Below are positions 6,407-7,287 of a stretch of DNA of 7,287 bases, piece by piece; position 1 is the stretch's first letter, and every line of letters begins with the position of its first letter. The translations under genes were made by a program, and so were the position numbers. Origin of the DNA: Nevskiaceae bacterium (GTDB taxonomy: Bacteria > Pseudomonadota > Gammaproteobacteria > Steroidobacterales > Steroidobacteraceae); the NCBI GenBank assembly GCA_024234075.1, contig JACKOV010000019.1:1-7287 (forward strand), written 5' to 3'. The notes beneath the pieces were generated by a model. It saw only the letters and a list, made by a program, of their open reading frames with translations, did not search any database and was not told the DNA's origin.

Positions 6407-7213
6407 AGGCTCGTGCGCGCGCCCACTGGTCGTGGGCGCGCGTTCGCCGGCGAGCACGGTGAAGCCGGCTGCAGCGAAGCGGGCCCGCGCCGCGGGGCCG
6501 GCCAGATACTCGAGAAAAGCGCCGGCTTCCGGTTGCGCCCGCGCGGTCAATGCGACCGGGTAGACGATCGGAGGATGGGTCCGGGGTGGAAATTCCGCGA
6601 CGATCCGTACCCGCGGCTCGGCTTTGGCGTCGGTGGCGTAGACGATGCCGAGCGGTGCTTCGCCGCGCGCCACGTACAGCAGCGCCATGCGCACGTTGTC
6701 GGCGGCTACGATCCGGGACTTCACCGCTTGCCAGGCATCGAGTGCGCCGAGTGCCGCGCGGGCGTACTTGCCGGCAGGTACGCTGGCCGGGTCGGCGACG
6801 GCCAGCCGGCCGCGCTTGCCGAGTGCCGCTTCGAGCGATACGCCCCGCTGCAGCGACAGCGCAACCTTCGAGGAGGCCGGTGCGATCAGCACCAGCTGGT
6901 TGCCGAGCAGCGAGGTCCGGCTGCCGCTTCGCAACAGGTGGCGCTGCTCGAGGTAGTCCATCCACTCCTCGTCGGCGGCGATGAACAGATCGGCGCGGGC
7001 GCCTGCTTCGATCTGCCGGGCCAGCGTCGCGGTACTGCCAAACGACAGCCGTACCTGCTTCTGCCGGTCGCGCGCATAGTCCGCCGCGACTTGCTGCAAC
7101 ACGTCGGTCAGCGAGGCCGCGGCATAGACCAAGGGCGTTTCGGTCTGCTGGGCCGCTGCGCGGTACGGCGCGGCGATCAGCAGCAGGGACAGCAGCAGGC
7201 GCGTGAAACCCAT
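6404..7213 (-). CDS. modA: Molybdate-binding periplasmic protein ModA
   Basis: This is the 269-residue substrate-binding protein of the molybdate (possibly also tungstate) ABC transporter, acting in the periplasm. The signal peptide is about residues 1-21 (LLLSLLLIAAPYRAAA). Family motifs follow in order: VYAAASLTDVL (29-39), FGSTATLARQIEAGARADLF (58-77), LLGNQLVLIAP (102-112), AVADPASVPAGKYARAAL (138-155) and ADNVRMALLYVARGEAPLGI (171-190). The oxyanion contacts I recall from E. coli ModA (S12, S39, A125, V152, Y170 of the mature protein) correspond to S34, S60, A147, V174 and Y192, at offsets of 21-22. The start is the ATG at 7213, with GGAG seven bases upstream; a TTG at 7231 lies upstream of that site and is less likely. 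The usual downstream modB and modC are absent. The gene instead abuts the convergent TonB receptor, so it is an orphan modA using a permease encoded elsewhere. Confidence 0.95.
   Translation of the reverse strand: MGFTRLLLSLLLIAAPYRAAAQQTETPLVYAAASLTDVLQQVAADYARDRQKQVRLSFGSTATLARQIEAGARADLFIAADEEWMDYLEQRHLLRSGSRTSLLGNQLVLIAPASSKVALSLQRGVSLEAALGKRGRLAVADPASVPAGKYARAALGALDAWQAVKSRIVAADNVRMALLYVARGEAPLGIVYATDAKAEPRVRIVAEFPPRTHPPIVYPVALTARAQPEAGAFLEYLAGPAARARFAAAGFTVLAGERAPTTSGRAHEP
6416..6442. terminator. Strong hairpin inside the modA 3' end, candidate terminator for the receptor transcript
   Basis: CGCGCGCCCAC (6416-6426) and GTGGGCGCGCG (6432-6442) form an 11-bp perfect stem with a 5-nt loop. 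The stem begins 12 bp after the receptor stop. It is also read as the last codons of modA (residues E257 to about A266 lie in or around it). No T-run follows on either strand, so Rho-independent termination is uncertain. It could instead protect mRNA 3' ends. Confidence 0.4.
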
Positions 7214-7239
7214 GGCGGTGCTCCGTGGCAAATACCGGC

Positions 7240-7267
7240 GTCGCTATATCGTCGTAAATATATCGAA
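7240..7267. promoter_or_regulatory. ModE-box-like operator upstream of modA
   Basis: Arms GTCGCTATATC (7240-7250) and AATATATCGAA (7257-7267) flank a 6-bp spacer. They match 17 of 22 arm positions of the E. coli ModE consensus as I recall it. The inner 9-bp arms TCGCTATAT and ATATATCGA are inverted repeats with one mismatch. The site ends 26 bp upstream of the modA ATG, which fits a promoter-proximal operator. Because it lies near the window edge it could also serve a divergent gene to the right. It shares spacing and arm sequence with the site at 4251-4278. Confidence 0.7.
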
Positions 7268-7287
7268 ACGACGGCAACGGTCGATGG

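Noticed and set aside
6282..7277. 331-codon minus-strand open frame overlapping modA
   Set aside because: It is the alternative frame of modA. Its Arg/Ala-rich translation shows no family motifs, whereas the modA frame carries all of them.

Overview
The window is GC-rich proteobacterial DNA; third codon positions are mostly G or C. Two TonB-dependent outer-membrane receptors, a PCuAC-type periplasmic copper chaperone, ModE-type operators and a GGDEF response regulator together point to a Gram-negative, probably beta- or gammaproteobacterial, chromosome. I cannot name the genus.

Layout, left to right. (1) Positions 1-678, minus strand: the N-terminal part of a response regulator (REC domain plus the start of a GGDEF domain), cut by the left edge. 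It reads away from the rest. A near-perfect inverted repeat sits in its promoter region. (2) Positions 959-4096, plus strand: a copper acquisition cluster of three genes. It comprises a small DUF2946-type protein, an OprC/NosA-family TonB-dependent copper receptor with the full set of copper-site residues, and a PCuAC copper chaperone with an intact H-x10-M-x21-H-x-M motif. (3) Positions 4097-4336: an intergenic region with a GC-rich half and an AT-rich island that contains a ModE-box-like operator overlapping a consensus -10 box. (4) Positions 4337-6403, plus strand: a second TonB-dependent receptor of unassigned substrate. (5) Positions 6404-7213, minus strand: modA, the periplasmic molybdate-binding protein. 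It converges on the receptor with directly abutting stop codons and has its own ModE-like box just upstream.

How the genes may work together. The copper receptor would bring copper across the outer membrane and the PCuAC protein would receive it in the periplasm. The second receptor and modA carry operators of the same architecture (two inverted arms, identical spacing). This suggests one molybdate-responsive regulon with an outer-membrane step (the TonB receptor) and a periplasmic step (ModA). A TonB-dependent receptor for molybdate or a molybdate chelate is therefore the most interesting hypothesis here. It rests on operator and neighbourhood evidence, not on the receptor sequence itself. 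No modB or modC follows modA, so the inner-membrane permease must lie elsewhere. The side-by-side placement of copper and molybdenum uptake is notable because some enzymes and pathways need both metals.
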